A stretch of DNA of 64,000 bases from Cellulosimicrobium sp. Marseille-Q4280. Its GTDB lineage: Bacteria; Actinomycetota; Actinomycetes; Actinomycetales; Cellulomonadaceae. Positions 43,011 to 51,057 of the stretch are shown one piece after another. Made by a program: the position numbers and the translations under genes. Position 1 is the first letter of the stretch; each line of letters opens with the position of its first letter. The DNA lies in NCBI RefSeq assembly GCF_943181405.1, contig NZ_CALPBY010000001.1:1-64000 (forward strand), read 5' to 3'. The notes beneath the pieces were generated by a model. That model did no database searches. It saw only the letters and a program-made list of their open reading frames with translations, and was not told the DNA's origin.

Positions 43011-44384
43011 ATGGAGGAGACCGGCGCCGCGCTGCGGCGTGCGCACGCCCACGCGACGGAGTGGCTGGACTCGCTCGCGACGCGACCCGTCCCGCCCCGC
43101 GCGGCCGTCGACGACGTCGTGGCCGCGCTGGGCACGGACCTCCCCGCGGGCCCGACGCCGGCCGCGGACGTCGTCGACCTCCTCGCCGCCGCGTGCGACC
43201 CGGGTCTCACGGCGATGCCCTCGGGGCGCTTCTACGGCATGGTCATCGGCGGCAGCCACCCGGCGGCGCTCGCCGCGGACTGGCTCACGAGCGCGTGGGA
43301 CCAGAACTCCGCGCTGCGGACGGTCACGCCGGCGCACACGGCGGTCGAGGACGTCGCGAGCGCGTGGCTGCTCGACCTCCTCGGCCTCCCGCCCGCGAGC
43401 GCGGTCGGGTTCGTCACCGGCGCGACGACGGCGAACTTCACGGCGCTCGCGGCGGCGCGGGGCGAGGTCCTGCGCCGGGTCGGGTGGGACGTGCGCCGCG
43501 ACGGGCTCGCGGGGGCGCCGCGCGTGCGCGTGCTCGTGGGTGCGGAGCGGCACGAGTCGGTCGACCTCGCGCTGTCCTACCTCGGCCTCGGCGTGCCGGA
43601 GGTGGTGCCCGCGGACGACCAGGGCCGCATCCGGACCGACGCGCTGGCCGCGGCGCTCGACGCGGGCTCGCACTCCGACGGGCCGCCGCCGATCGTCCTC
43701 CTCCAGGCCGGGAACGTGCACTCGGGCGCGTTCGACCCGTTCACCGACGCGGTCGACGTCGCGCACCGGCACGGCGCGTGGGTGCACGTCGACGGCGCGT
43801 TCGGGCTGTTCGCGGCCGCCTCGCCGACGTACCGGCACCTCGTCGCGGGCTACGAGGCCGCCGACTCCTGGGCGACCGACGCGCACAAGACGCTCAACGT
43901 GCCGTACGACTGCGGTCTCGCGATCGTCGCGGACCCGGTCCCGCTGCGCGCGGCGATGGGCATGCACGGCGACTACCTCATCCAGAGCGACGCGGGCGAC
44001 CCGTTCGACAAGGTCCCCGAGCTGTCCCGCCGGGGCCGGGCGTTCCCGGTCTGGGCGGTGCTGCGCTCGCTCGGGCGCGAGGGCGTCGTCGACCTCGTCG
44101 ACGGGTTCTGCCGCCACGCGGCCGCGTTCGCGGACGGGCTGCGCGCGCTGGACGGCGTCGAGGTGCTGCACGAGGTCGTCTTCACGCAGGTGTGCGCGTC
44201 CTTCGGCAGCGACGAGCGCACGCAGGACGTCGTGCGCCGCGTGCTCGAGGACGGCACGGCGTGGATGTCCGGCTCGCGCTGGCACGACCGGGCCGTGCTG
44301 CGCATCTCGGTGAGCAGCTGGGCCACGACCGACGCCGACGTCCGGACGAGCCTCGACGCCCTGGCCCGCGCGGCGTCCGCCTGA
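43011..44384 (+). CDS. PLP-dependent group II-type decarboxylase/aspartate aminotransferase-fold enzyme
   Basis: 457 residues with GGGAGG upstream. The PLP site is DAHKTLNVPYDCG, with HVDGAFGLFAA upstream, as in glutamate/tryptophan/tyrosine decarboxylases. The N-terminal FYGMVIGGSHPAALAADWLTSAWDQN and FVTGATTANFTALAAAR are the family's substrate and phosphate loops. It should decarboxylate an amino acid, or act as an amine-producing lyase; the substrate cannot be read. It lies 37 bp after the exporter gene, so an amine made here might be exported by the MFS protein (inference). Confidence 0.87.
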   Translation: MEETGAALRRAHAHATEWLDSLATRPVPPRAAVDDVVAALGTDLPAGPTPAADVVDLLAAACDPGLTAMPSGRFYGMVIGGSHPAALAADWLTSAWDQNSALRTVTPAHTAVEDVASAWLLDLLGLPPASAVGFVTGATTANFTALAAARGEVLRRVGWDVRRDGLAGAPRVRVLVGAERHESVDLALSYLGLGVPEVVPADDQGRIRTDALAAALDAGSHSDGPPPIVLLQAGNVHSGAFDPFTDAVDVAHRHGAWVHVDGAFGLFAAASPTYRHLVAGYEAADSWATDAHKTLNVPYDCGLAIVADPVPLRAAMGMHGDYLIQSDAGDPFDKVPELSRRGRAFPVWAVLRSLGREGVVDLVDGFCRHAAAFADGLRALDGVEVLHEVVFTQVCASFGSDERTQDVVRRVLEDGTAWMSGSRWHDRAVLRISVSSWATTDADVRTSLDALARAASA

Positions 44385-44406
44385 CGCGTCGAAGGCGTGG
44401 CGCACC

Positions 44407-44486
44407 GCCGACGCGAGGCACCCCCGACGCGAGGTACCGCCGACGCGAGGTACCGCCGACGCGAGGTACCGCCGACGCGAGGTACC
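44407..44486. repeat. Five tandem 16-bp units next to a long hairpin
   Basis: The unit GCCGACGCGAGGTACC is repeated five times (44407, 44423, 44439, 44455, 44471); only units one and two carry changes. It starts 22 bp after the decarboxylase stop and runs into the left arm of the 29-bp hairpin. Confidence 0.93.
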
Positions 44487-44547
44487 GCCGAGCACGACAT
44501 CGCGGTCGTTCTCGGGGTGAGAACGACCGCGAGGTCATGTTCGGCGG
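44485..44547. terminator. Long 29-bp hairpin between convergent genes
   Basis: The left arm 44485-44513 and right arm 44519-44547 pair over 29 positions with only three imperfect pairs (two of them G-T) around a GGGGT loop. It overlaps the last codons of the ScyD/E-like reading frame as it stands (which ends at 44535), but would lie 38 bp beyond the stop of the frame-corrected gene (44593). Confidence 0.88.
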
Positions 44548-45848
44548 TGAGCAGCGTCGTGCTCGACGGCGCCCCCCGGCAGGCCGGCGGGCTCAGCGGT
44601 CCCGGTCGAACCAGCCGCCGAGGCCGTGCCGGTCGCCCCGCCAGTCGTCACGCCCTGAGCCCCAGCCGCCGTGGCCGCTGTGACCCCCGTGGCCCCCGTG
44701 GCCCGGCCGTGACCCCCGTGACCCTTCGTCTTGCCGAGGCTCACGGTGGTGACGCGGCCGTCGGGCGGCGCGCCCTCGCCCGGGAGCGCGTTCGTCGTCG
44801 CGACGAGGCCCTTGCCCGTCCACTCGACGGCGCCGGGGAGAGGTACCTCGACGAGCGTGCGGAGCCGGCCGCGCTCGACGACGGAGATCTTGCCGCCGAA
44901 CAGCTCGGCCACGTAGACCGTCCCCGTCGGGGTGACGGCGAGGTCGGTGGCGGTGACGAAGCCGGTCGCGATCTGGCGCACGGTGCCGCGCCAGGGGTCG
45001 ACGGTGAACACCACACCGCGCGCGACGTCCGGGTCCTCCGGGCCGCCGGGGAGCGCGGTCACGTAGAGCTGGCCCCGCGGCCCGACCTCGACGTCGGTCG
45101 GCACGGGCTCCCACCAGTACGTCTCGCCCACGACGCACTCCGGCCACCCGACCTGGCCCGCGACGTCCGCGGTCACGACCAGGGGCTGAGGTGGCAGGAC
45201 CGCGACCGTGCGCAGGCCGCGACGGTCGTGCGCGAGGATCGCGTTCATGCCGGCGTCGGCGACGTACGTCGTGCCGCGCGAGGTCGTCGTCGCGTACGGG
45301 TGGGCGTCGACGATCCCCGTGTACGTCCCGGGCAGGAAGGCGTCCTCGGAGATCTGGTCGAGGCACGCCGGGTCCGTCTCGAGCAGCCCGTACGTCACGT
45401 CCCCGTCCGGGTTGCTCGCCGTCTCGAACGCGTGCACGTCGGCGAGCACGGTCGGTGCGCCCACGGGCGTGCCGCCGCGGTCCGTCCGGACCGTCTTGAG
45501 CACCGCCGACAGCGACGTGTCGCTCTCGCCGTAGAAGGTCTCGGTGAAGGTGATCGTCCGGTCCGCGTACGACACGCCCCCGACCTCGTGCCCGGCCTCC
45601 GCGCCGTGGAGCACGGTGGTGGTCCCGTCGCGTGCGACGGACGTGAGCAGCCCGGCGAAGTCCTGCGAGACGTAGGTGATGCCGTGCGGGCCGACGGCGA
45701 GGCTCAGGGGCCCGAGGAGCCCGCCGGTGACGTCCTTGACGGTGGGTGGGCGGGGTTCGGGCCGGCCGCCGCCGTGCGCGACGGCGGGGGTGGCGGCCAG
45801 CAGCAGCGTCGTGGCCGCGGCGGCCAGGACGGTGGGAACGCGTCTCAT
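44535..45848 (-). CDS. Secreted ScyD/ScyE-family propeller protein, probable C-terminal frameshift
   Basis: 437 residues as read, from ATG (MRRVPTV). A signal peptide ends near AVA-HGGG (residues 1-25). The ScyD/ScyE-type NHL-like propeller follows: GPLSLAVGPHGITYVSQDFAGLL, YVADAGMNAILAHD, GQLYVTALPGGPEDPDVARGVVFTVDP, YVAELFGGKISVVE. After KTKGHGGHG (about residue 381) the frame becomes Ala/Thr/Gly with lower third-position GC. One extra base in the CCC run at 44702-44704 would restore a Gly/His/Trp/Asp-rich tail ending WFDRDR with a stop at 44593. The function is unknown; the homologues' role in scytonemin loci does not apply here. Confidence 0.8.
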   Translation of the reverse strand: MRRVPTVLAAAATTLLLAATPAVAHGGGRPEPRPPTVKDVTGGLLGPLSLAVGPHGITYVSQDFAGLLTSVARDGTTTVLHGAEAGHEVGGVSYADRTITFTETFYGESDTSLSAVLKTVRTDRGGTPVGAPTVLADVHAFETASNPDGDVTYGLLETDPACLDQISEDAFLPGTYTGIVDAHPYATTTSRGTTYVADAGMNAILAHDRRGLRTVAVLPPQPLVVTADVAGQVGWPECVVGETYWWEPVPTDVEVGPRGQLYVTALPGGPEDPDVARGVVFTVDPWRGTVRQIATGFVTATDLAVTPTGTVYVAELFGGKISVVERGRLRTLVEVPLPGAVEWTGKGLVATTNALPGEGAPPDGRVTTVSLGKTKGHGGHGRATGATGVTAATAAGAQGVTTGGATGTASAAGSTGTAEPAGLPGGAVEHDAAHRRT

Positions 45849-46146
45849 GGGTGTGCTCCAAGGTCCGGCAGTGCCCGACACCCGCAAGGGGACGGCCCGC
45901 GGTAGCGGGCACGCGAGGTCCGGGCGTGTTCAGGGATGTCGTCGGGCCGGACGACGGAGGCGCGCGTCGCGGGGCGACCGTGCCGGGGGCCGGCGGAGCC
46001 GGCCGCAGTTTCGGTGAGAGGTGGCTGTGACTCAGCAGTGAGCACGAGCCTCCACGAGTGTGCACCCTCCGGTCGGGGCCGCGCCAGAGCCCGGTCCCGG
46101 CCGGAGGGGTGAGATCCCGGATGAAGATCCCGGACGCGATGAGCGC
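45849..46146. other. Gap between ScyD/E-like and EEP genes
   Basis: This 298-bp stretch has no convincing gene. Both flanking genes are on the minus strand, so it should hold the promoter of the ScyD/E-like gene and the end of the EEP transcript. I see only a short GGCCGGCGGAGCCGGCC palindrome near 45990 that might act as a terminator. Confidence 0.5.
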
Positions 46147-47511
46147 TCAGCGCACCGCGACGTCGACCCACACGAGGCGGTGGTCGCTGCTCGGGAACGG
46201 GTAGACGCCCGTGAGCCGCGACAGCGGGTCGGCCTGGACCGGCCAGAACACGCCGGCGTCGCGCACGCGCAGGTCGCGCGACGGGAGCACGTAGTCGGCG
46301 CGCAGGTTGCCGGGCGCGGTGTCGGCGAAGTCCGCGGTGTCGTACGCGGGGTCGCCCTCGTGCGTCGCGTTCGCGCCGCCCTGCAGCGCGGCGGCCTCCG
46401 GCCCGCCCTCCGACGTGGGCAGCGGGTCGGTGATGCGCCGGTGGTCGAGGAGCTGGTCGATCGCCGCGTCCACGGAGTCACCGTCGAGCGGGTCGGCGTT
46501 CTGGTCGCCCAGGATCACGAACGACTCGCTCGGTCGCAGCCCACCGCGACGGCCGTCGTCGTCGTAGACGTACCGCGAGGCCTTGCCCGGCGTGACGTAG
46601 TCCGCCCAGAAGCGGATCTCGTCGTGGTTGCGGCGGCCGTTGCGGTCCTCGGGGCCGTCGAAGGTGGGCGGCGTCGGGTGCGAGGCGAGCACGTGCACGG
46701 TGCGCTTGCCGACGCGGACGGGGACGTCCCAGTGCGACTTGCTCGACAGGCGCACGACCTCGAGCTCCTCGGGCGTGAACCAGTCCGCCGGCTCAGGCGT
46801 CGCCGGGTCGTCCGGCAGGAGCGCGCCCGGCATGTCCTTCCAGAGGAACTCCTGGAACGTGCGGACGTCGCGCGTGTCGATCGGGTACCGCGACAGGACC
46901 GCCATGCCGTACTGCCCCTCGAACACGCCGAACCCGAGGGCGTCGTCCCCGCCGCCCACCGTCCCGTCGTTGTTGAGGTCGAACCCGCTGGGGATCCCCG
47001 TGTTCGACGGCGCCACGTACGCGTACCGGTACTCGATCGGCTGCGCGCCGCCCTGCGGGACCTCGAGGTAGTTGTCGCGGAACAGGTCGACGGCGCGGTG
47101 GTCGGGGACGTAGTCGAACTCGTTGAGGAGCACGACGTCCGGGCGCGTGCGCTGCAGGACCTCGGCGATCGTGGCGGCCTGCGCGTCGTCGGGCGTCGAC
47201 AGGTCGGCCTCCAGCTCGCCCGCGGCGGCGCGGTTGAGGCTCGCGTTGTACGTCGCGACGCGCAGCGTCTCGCCCTTCCCGTGCCCGCTCCCGCCGCCAG
47301 GCCCGCTCCCGCCTCCGTGGCCGTGGCCGTGGCCGCCGCCGTTCCCGTGGCCGCCGCCGTGGGCGACGGCGGCCCCCGCCGACGCGCCGACGGCACCCAG
47401 CGCCAGGGTGGCGGTGAGCGCCGCGGCCAGCGCCGTGCGGGTCCGCGGGCGGGTGCGGGGACGGCTCGTGGTGGGGGTCGTGGTGCGGGATCGCGCGGTA
47501 CTCGTGGTCAC
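46147..47511 (-). CDS. Secreted endonuclease/exonuclease/phosphatase (EEP) family protein
   Basis: 454 residues from GTG with GAGGGAG upstream. A signal peptide (Arg/Thr-rich n-region, core ALAAALTATLALGAV, cleavage near AVAHGG) and a Gly/His-rich spacer (about 50-80) precede the EEP fold. Catalytic marks are ATYNASLNR, VVLLNEFD (metal Glu), HVLASHP, ILGDQNADP (Asp/Asn) and the final SSDHRLVWVDV (Asp-His). The fold cleaves phosphodiesters or phosphomonoesters in the extracellular space: a secreted nuclease or lipid phosphatase. It could release phosphate, fitting the nearby GDPD, but I see no PHO box here. Confidence 0.88.
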   Translation of the reverse strand: MTTSTARSRTTTPTTSRPRTRPRTRTALAAALTATLALGAVGASAGAAVAHGGGHGNGGGHGHGHGGGSGPGGGSGHGKGETLRVATYNASLNRAAAGELEADLSTPDDAQAATIAEVLQRTRPDVVLLNEFDYVPDHRAVDLFRDNYLEVPQGGAQPIEYRYAYVAPSNTGIPSGFDLNNDGTVGGGDDALGFGVFEGQYGMAVLSRYPIDTRDVRTFQEFLWKDMPGALLPDDPATPEPADWFTPEELEVVRLSSKSHWDVPVRVGKRTVHVLASHPTPPTFDGPEDRNGRRNHDEIRFWADYVTPGKASRYVYDDDGRRGGLRPSESFVILGDQNADPLDGDSVDAAIDQLLDHRRITDPLPTSEGGPEAAALQGGANATHEGDPAYDTADFADTAPGNLRADYVLPSRDLRVRDAGVFWPVQADPLSRLTGVYPFPSSDHRLVWVDVAVR

Positions 47512-47605
47512 GGTCGGGCTCCCTCGTCGTCGACGGATCGTCCCCGCCACCGTACGAGGTCGGGGTGACGCCGGGAAGACCGGGAGGTGACTCCCCGGCG
47601 TCGGG

Positions 47606-47791
47606 TCAGAGCAGCCGCCGGGCCTTCTGGGCCAGCCCGTCGACGGAGCGCAGCCCGCGCGAGAGCGTCGTCGGCCCGCCGTGCTTCGCCTCCGTGCGAT
47701 CCGCGATCGCCCGCGCGACCCGCGTCGCGACGGGGATGAGCACGGCCACGATGACGAGCGTGCGCAGCCGGCGTCCGAAGAATGCCCACAT
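47606..47791 (-). CDS. Small single-TM hypothetical protein
   Basis: 61 residues from ATG (MWAFFGRR), with GGAGG nine bases upstream. One hydrophobic segment (RTLVIVAVLIPVATRVARAI, about 11-30) is followed by a basic tail. Similar tiny membrane proteins are common in Micrococcales and have no known role. It lies 94 bp upstream of the EEP gene on the same strand and is divergent from the VOC gene. Confidence 0.7.
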   Translation of the reverse strand: MWAFFGRRLRTLVIVAVLIPVATRVARAIADRTEAKHGGPTTLSRGLRSVDGLAQKARRLL

Positions 47792-47945
47792 GGTCGTGCC
47801 TCCGGGGTGTCGAGGTCGTCGGACCCTGACCGTAGGGCGGCACCCCGGTGCTCGCGCGGCGGGAAGGGTCCGGCCCTTGCGGAGGCGGGCTCCACGGGCC
47901 GAAGGTGGGACGGGGCCGCGCGCAGCGGCACGGACGGAGATCGAG

Positions 47946-48785
47946 ATGACGGACCAGCAGCCGGGCGGACCGGTCCCGCGCACCTATCCCCACGGCGTGC
48001 CGTGCTGGGTGGACACCGAGCAGCCCGACGTCGACGCGGCGCTCGCGTTCTACGGCACGGTGTTCGGCTGGTCCTTCGAGGACCGGCTCCCGCCCGGGAC
48101 GGACGGCCGGTACGTCGTCGCGTCGCTCGGCGGGCAGCCCGTCGCGGCCATCGCCTCGGGGGAGGGGCCCGCGCAGTGGGTGACGTACGTCGCGGTCGAC
48201 GACGTCGACGCGGCGGCGCGAGGCGTCGAGGACCTGGAGGGCGAGGTCCTCGCAGGGCCGACGACGGTCGGCTCCGCGGGCCGGATGGCCGTCGTGCGCG
48301 ACCGCCAGGGCGCGACGTGCCGGTTCTGGGAGCCGGACGAACGCCTCGGGGCCCAGCGCGTCAACGAGCCCGGGACGTGGAACTTCAGCATCCTGCGGAC
48401 GCCCGACCCCGAGCGGGCGCTGCACTTCTACGGGCCGCTGCTCGGGTGGGAGGTGAGTCCCGACCTCGGCGCCGGCATGGTGCGCGTGCCCGGGTACGGG
48501 GACCACCTGGCGCGGACGTCCGACCCCGGGATCCACGAGCGGCAGGCGAAGCTGCCCCCGGGGTTCGCCGACGTCGCCGCCGGGATCGAGCGGGCCGACG
48601 GCCCCGCGCGCTTCGTCGTGACGTTCGCCGTCGCCGACCGCGACGCGTCCGTCACGACCGCCGAGCGTGCGGGCGCGGCCGTCCTGTCGACGGTCGAGAC
48701 GGACTGGTCGCGCGATGCGGTGGTCCGCGACCCGCAGGGTGCCGAGCTCACGCTCTCGCAGTTCGCCCCGAAGCAGCCCGTCTGA
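47946..48785 (+). CDS. VOC (glyoxalase-like) protein with two tandem domains
   Basis: 279 residues. Two vicinal-oxygen-chelate domains of about 130 residues are seen: HGVPCWVDTEQPDVDAALAFYGTVFGWSFE... at the start, and TWNFSILRTPDPERALHFYGPLLGWEV near residue 140. Each ends with a conserved DRQGATCRFWEP or DPQGAELTLSQF strand. Metal ligands at the usual His/Glu sites cannot be assigned with certainty. Members include dioxygenases, antibiotic-binding and glyoxalase enzymes; the role here is unknown. Confidence 0.9.
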   Translation: MTDQQPGGPVPRTYPHGVPCWVDTEQPDVDAALAFYGTVFGWSFEDRLPPGTDGRYVVASLGGQPVAAIASGEGPAQWVTYVAVDDVDAAARGVEDLEGEVLAGPTTVGSAGRMAVVRDRQGATCRFWEPDERLGAQRVNEPGTWNFSILRTPDPERALHFYGPLLGWEVSPDLGAGMVRVPGYGDHLARTSDPGIHERQAKLPPGFADVAAGIERADGPARFVVTFAVADRDASVTTAERAGAAVLSTVETDWSRDAVVRDPQGAELTLSQFAPKQPV

Positions 48786-48814
48786 CGGACGGACCCCGGG
48801 TCGCGCGTCCTGAA

Positions 48815-48877
48815 CGCCGAACCCCGGGTCGCACGGCGATCGGACGGTCGATCGCCGCGCAACCCGGGGGTTCGGCG
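48815..48877. terminator. Long imperfect hairpin between VOC and GDPD genes
   Basis: The arms 48815-48842 and 48849-48877 pair over about 28 bp with one bulge and a few G-T or mismatched pairs around a GACGGT loop. An extra copy of ACCCCGGGTCGC precedes it at 48792. The arm base carries the GCCGA core also seen in other junction elements. Confidence 0.8.
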
Positions 48878-48905
48878 AACGGGTCAGTGGTGCGTCAGTG
48901 GCGCG

Positions 48906-50843
48906 TCAGCGTGCCGCGAGGTGGTCGATCTCCGCGGCGAGACGTTCGACCGTCGTGTCGTCGTCCACGTGCTTCGTCACGCTGCGCACGAGGCGGTCCC
49001 AGTCCTCGCGTTCCAGGGCGGAGAGCAGCTGCTGGAGCTGGCCCGTGCTCACGTCGAGCCCGGCGAGCCGGGCGCGCAGGCCCTCGGCGGTGACGGTCAC
49101 GACGACGGTCCGCTCCGCCGTCGCCTCGCCGCCCTCGCCGGTCGCCGTCGCGACGACGGTGTGCTCGCCGAGCGCGAGGCCGCCGGCGGGGATCGTGGCG
49201 CCGTTCTCGACCGGCTCGCCGTCGAGCGTGAGCACGACCTCGTCGGCGTCGGTGGACGACGCGGCGGCGACGAGCGTCTGACCGCGCTCGACCTCGGTGC
49301 CCTCGGCCGGGCTGACGATGCTGACGGTCGGGGCGGGGGCCTGGGGGTCGACCGCCTGGCCCTGCGCCTCCTTCCAGCCGACGAACGCCCCGGCGCGGTC
49401 GGTGATGACGCCGTCGACACCGATCTCGGTGAGCCGCTTCCAGTCCGCCGCCGAGTTCACGGTGTACGGCATGACGGCGATCCCTGCCGCGTTGAGCTCT
49501 CCGACGACGCCCGGCCGCGCGAGCAGCGCCGCCGCAGACGGGTTGTACATGACCGCGCCGAGCTCCTGCGCGACGGCGACCGGGTCGGCGTCGAGCGCGC
49601 CACGGAGCAGGCCGCGCGGGATCTGCGGCGCGTGCTCGCGCGCGTACCGGAGAGCGTTCACGTCGAACGACTGCAGGACGACGCGGTCCTCGATCCCGGC
49701 GTCCACGATCATGTCGACGACGCGCTCCACCTCGGCGGACGTCTCCGGCCCCTTGATCTCGAGGAGCATCGTCGACGATCCGGTCCCCACGAGCTCCAGC
49801 ATGTCGGCGAACGTCGGCAGGCGCTGGCCCGCGAACGCCGGGCTGAACCAGGAGCCGGCGTCGAGCCCGGCGAGGTACGACGACTGCAGCTGTGCGACGT
49901 CGCCCGACCCGTCGGTCGTCCGGTCGACGGTCTGGTCGTGGCTCACCACGGGGACGCCGTCCGCGGACGTGTGCACGTCGATCTCGACGTACTCGGCACC
50001 GGTGCGCATGCCCGCGGCGTATGCGGCGAGCGTGTTCTCCGGGGCGACCGACGAGTAGCCGCGGTGGGCGACCGTGACCGGCAGCTCGCCGTCGTCGCCG
50101 ACCCAGGACGCGGGCTCGATCTCCGTGACGCTGACGTCGTCGATGCTCACGGTGGCGCCTGCTGTGACGAACCCGAGCGCGCCGCCGTCGGTCCGGTCGA
50201 TGCGACCCTCGAGCACCTCCCGGCCGTCGAGGGCCCACGTCGCCTGCGCGCCCTGCACCTCGACGGCGAGCGCGACGTCGCGGCCGGTGCCCGCGTCGAA
50301 CGGCGCCGACGCGGTGTACGGGACGTTCCACGCGTTCGCGCGCGTGCGCTGCGCGATCTCGACGCCGTTGCTCGCGGTCGAGGTGCTGCGCAGCACGGCC
50401 TGCCACCACGGCACGGCCCCGTCGGGCGCGACGTCGAGGATCGCGCCCGCCCAGCGGGAGGCGTTGTCGACCTGCTCGAAGCGCAGCGTCGCCTCGAGGC
50501 GGTAGTTCTCGAGCGAATCGCCGAACGTGATGCGTGCGGGCGAGGAGCCGTCGGGCGCGTCGCCCACGAGCCGGCCGTCCCGGACCTGCCAGTCGCCGAG
50601 GACGGGCGTCCAGCCGGCGGGGAGCGCGTCGCCGTCGAACGTCTCGGTGAGCACGACGTCGCCCGGTTCCAGGGCGAGCACGGCGGGCACCGCGCCGGCA
50701 CCGGGAGCGGCGGGGAGCGACGCGGCACCGGCGGCGCCGGGGGCGAGCGTCCCGGCGGCGACCGTGGCGGCGACGAGCGCCGCGGCGAGGCCGGAGCGCC
50801 TCGCGGCGGGTCTGCGGGTCGGGCGGGTGGTGGTGACGGTCAT
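48906..50843 (-). CDS. Secreted glycerophosphodiester phosphodiesterase, multidomain
   Basis: 645 residues from ATG with GGAGGA upstream. A signal peptide ends near GAAGA (about 40). Residues about 60-250 form a LamG/concanavalin-type domain (ETFDGDALPAGW...). The GDPD barrel follows at about 265-500 with the catalytic pair VAHRGYSSVAPENT and EIDVHTSADGVPVVSHD, then LEIKGPETSAEVERV and GVDGVITDRAGAFVGW. An Ig-like domain (about 510-585) and a small helical C-terminal domain (about 590-645, resembling FIMAH) complete it. It releases alcohol and glycerol-3-phosphate from glycerophosphodiesters or teichoic-acid-like material outside the cell. Confidence 0.9.
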   Translation of the reverse strand: MTVTTTRPTRRPAARRSGLAAALVAATVAAGTLAPGAAGAASLPAAPGAGAVPAVLALEPGDVVLTETFDGDALPAGWTPVLGDWQVRDGRLVGDAPDGSSPARITFGDSLENYRLEATLRFEQVDNASRWAGAILDVAPDGAVPWWQAVLRSTSTASNGVEIAQRTRANAWNVPYTASAPFDAGTGRDVALAVEVQGAQATWALDGREVLEGRIDRTDGGALGFVTAGATVSIDDVSVTEIEPASWVGDDGELPVTVAHRGYSSVAPENTLAAYAAGMRTGAEYVEIDVHTSADGVPVVSHDQTVDRTTDGSGDVAQLQSSYLAGLDAGSWFSPAFAGQRLPTFADMLELVGTGSSTMLLEIKGPETSAEVERVVDMIVDAGIEDRVVLQSFDVNALRYAREHAPQIPRGLLRGALDADPVAVAQELGAVMYNPSAAALLARPGVVGELNAAGIAVMPYTVNSAADWKRLTEIGVDGVITDRAGAFVGWKEAQGQAVDPQAPAPTVSIVSPAEGTEVERGQTLVAAASSTDADEVVLTLDGEPVENGATIPAGGLALGEHTVVATATGEGGEATAERTVVVTVTAEGLRARLAGLDVSTGQLQQLLSALEREDWDRLVRSVTKHVDDDTTVERLAAEIDHLAAR

Positions 50844-51057
50844 CGTCGGGTCCTCCAGGCGTCGTGCTGACGGTTGCCCTGACGACGCTAGGAACACCGG
50901 GTGGCCCCCGCGCGACGAGCGGACGAACACCGCGCGTCGGTCGGGTGACGTCCCGAACCGGCCGGCCGGCCGTCCGGGCACCGCGGGAGCTCATCGTCCG
51001 GAGGGCGCGCCGGCGTCGGTGGGGCGACCGGCGCCGGCGCGCCTCCCGGGGTCGGGA

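Noticed and set aside
40417-44313. A 1298-residue plus-strand open frame
   Set aside because: It crosses asparaginase, MFS and decarboxylase genes in the wrong frame and has Arg/Ala/His shadow composition.
44407-44486. Tandem repeats as a CRISPR array
   Set aside because: Units are directly contiguous with no spacers and no cas gene is present.
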